NCBI GenBank assembly: GCA_003543245.1
Contig: DPJB01000027.1
Span: forward strand, 118,918 to 144,567
DNA length: 25,650 nucleotides
Direction: 5' to 3'
DNA from: Moraxellaceae bacterium
GTDB taxonomy: Bacteria; Pseudomonadota; Gammaproteobacteria; Pseudomonadales; Moraxellaceae
The notes beneath the pieces are model-generated. The model did not search any database. It saw only the letters and a list, made by a program, of their open reading frames with translations, and was not told where the DNA came from. This document shows positions 23,933 through 25,650 of the stretch, piece by piece; the first letter of the stretch is position 1, and every line of letters starts with the position of its first letter. The position numbers were made by a program, and so were the translations under genes.

Positions 23933-25650
<1,718 letters not shown>

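Overview
The window is a piece of a GC-rich gammaproteobacterial chromosome. The best clues to the organism are an AlgZ/FimS-AlgR (LytTR) pair between argH and hemCDXY, and a hemX-hemY tail on the heme cluster. This order is typical of Pseudomonadales. A Moraxellaceae-like or Pseudomonas-like relative is my inference; I do not name a genus. Coding density is high, codon use looks even, and I see no transposase, integrase, phage gene, CRISPR array or other sign of a mobile island.

Layout, left to right. (1) 48-479: a small lipoprotein with a chitinase-A-N-terminal-like domain. (2) 644-5545, minus strand: a tetR - membrane fusion protein - RND permease efflux operon, with a palindrome over its probable promoter. 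(3) 5779-6155: a small lipoprotein gene broken by an apparent one-base frameshift. (4) 6496-8936, minus strand: an operon of a PF10118-type 'metal-dependent hydrolase' and a type I Baeyer-Villiger monooxygenase, with a good sigma70 promoter and an adjoining perfect palindrome. (5) A secreted serine hydrolase (9270-10700) divergent from an AraC-family regulator (10913-11914). Together with (4) this looks like a ketone/ester (lipid or terpenoid) catabolic neighbourhood. (6) tRNA-Phe and a double-CDGSH iron-sulfur protein. (7) 12608-16601, minus strand: the heme genes hemC-hemD-hemX-hemY. (8) A TRL-like lipoprotein, then algZ-algR, divergent from argH across a region with an 11-bp inverted repeat and an AlgR-like box. 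(9) Two unrecognised small envelope proteins (20647-21186 and 21260-21745), each followed by a strong terminator. (10) A diguanylate cyclase followed by a sterol-desaturase-family protein that lacks its first two histidine boxes. (11) The 5' part of a YgiQ-type radical SAM gene, which runs off the right edge.

Most of the window is ordinary housekeeping, and I did not find a clear new multi-gene system. The items most worth a second look are the internally deleted fatty-acid-hydroxylase-like protein beside the diguanylate cyclase, the complete E/ExxH/E/ExxH di-iron signature in the so-called hydrolase paired with the monooxygenase, the frameshifted lipoprotein, and the palindromes at the algZ/argH, tetR and hydrolase promoters.
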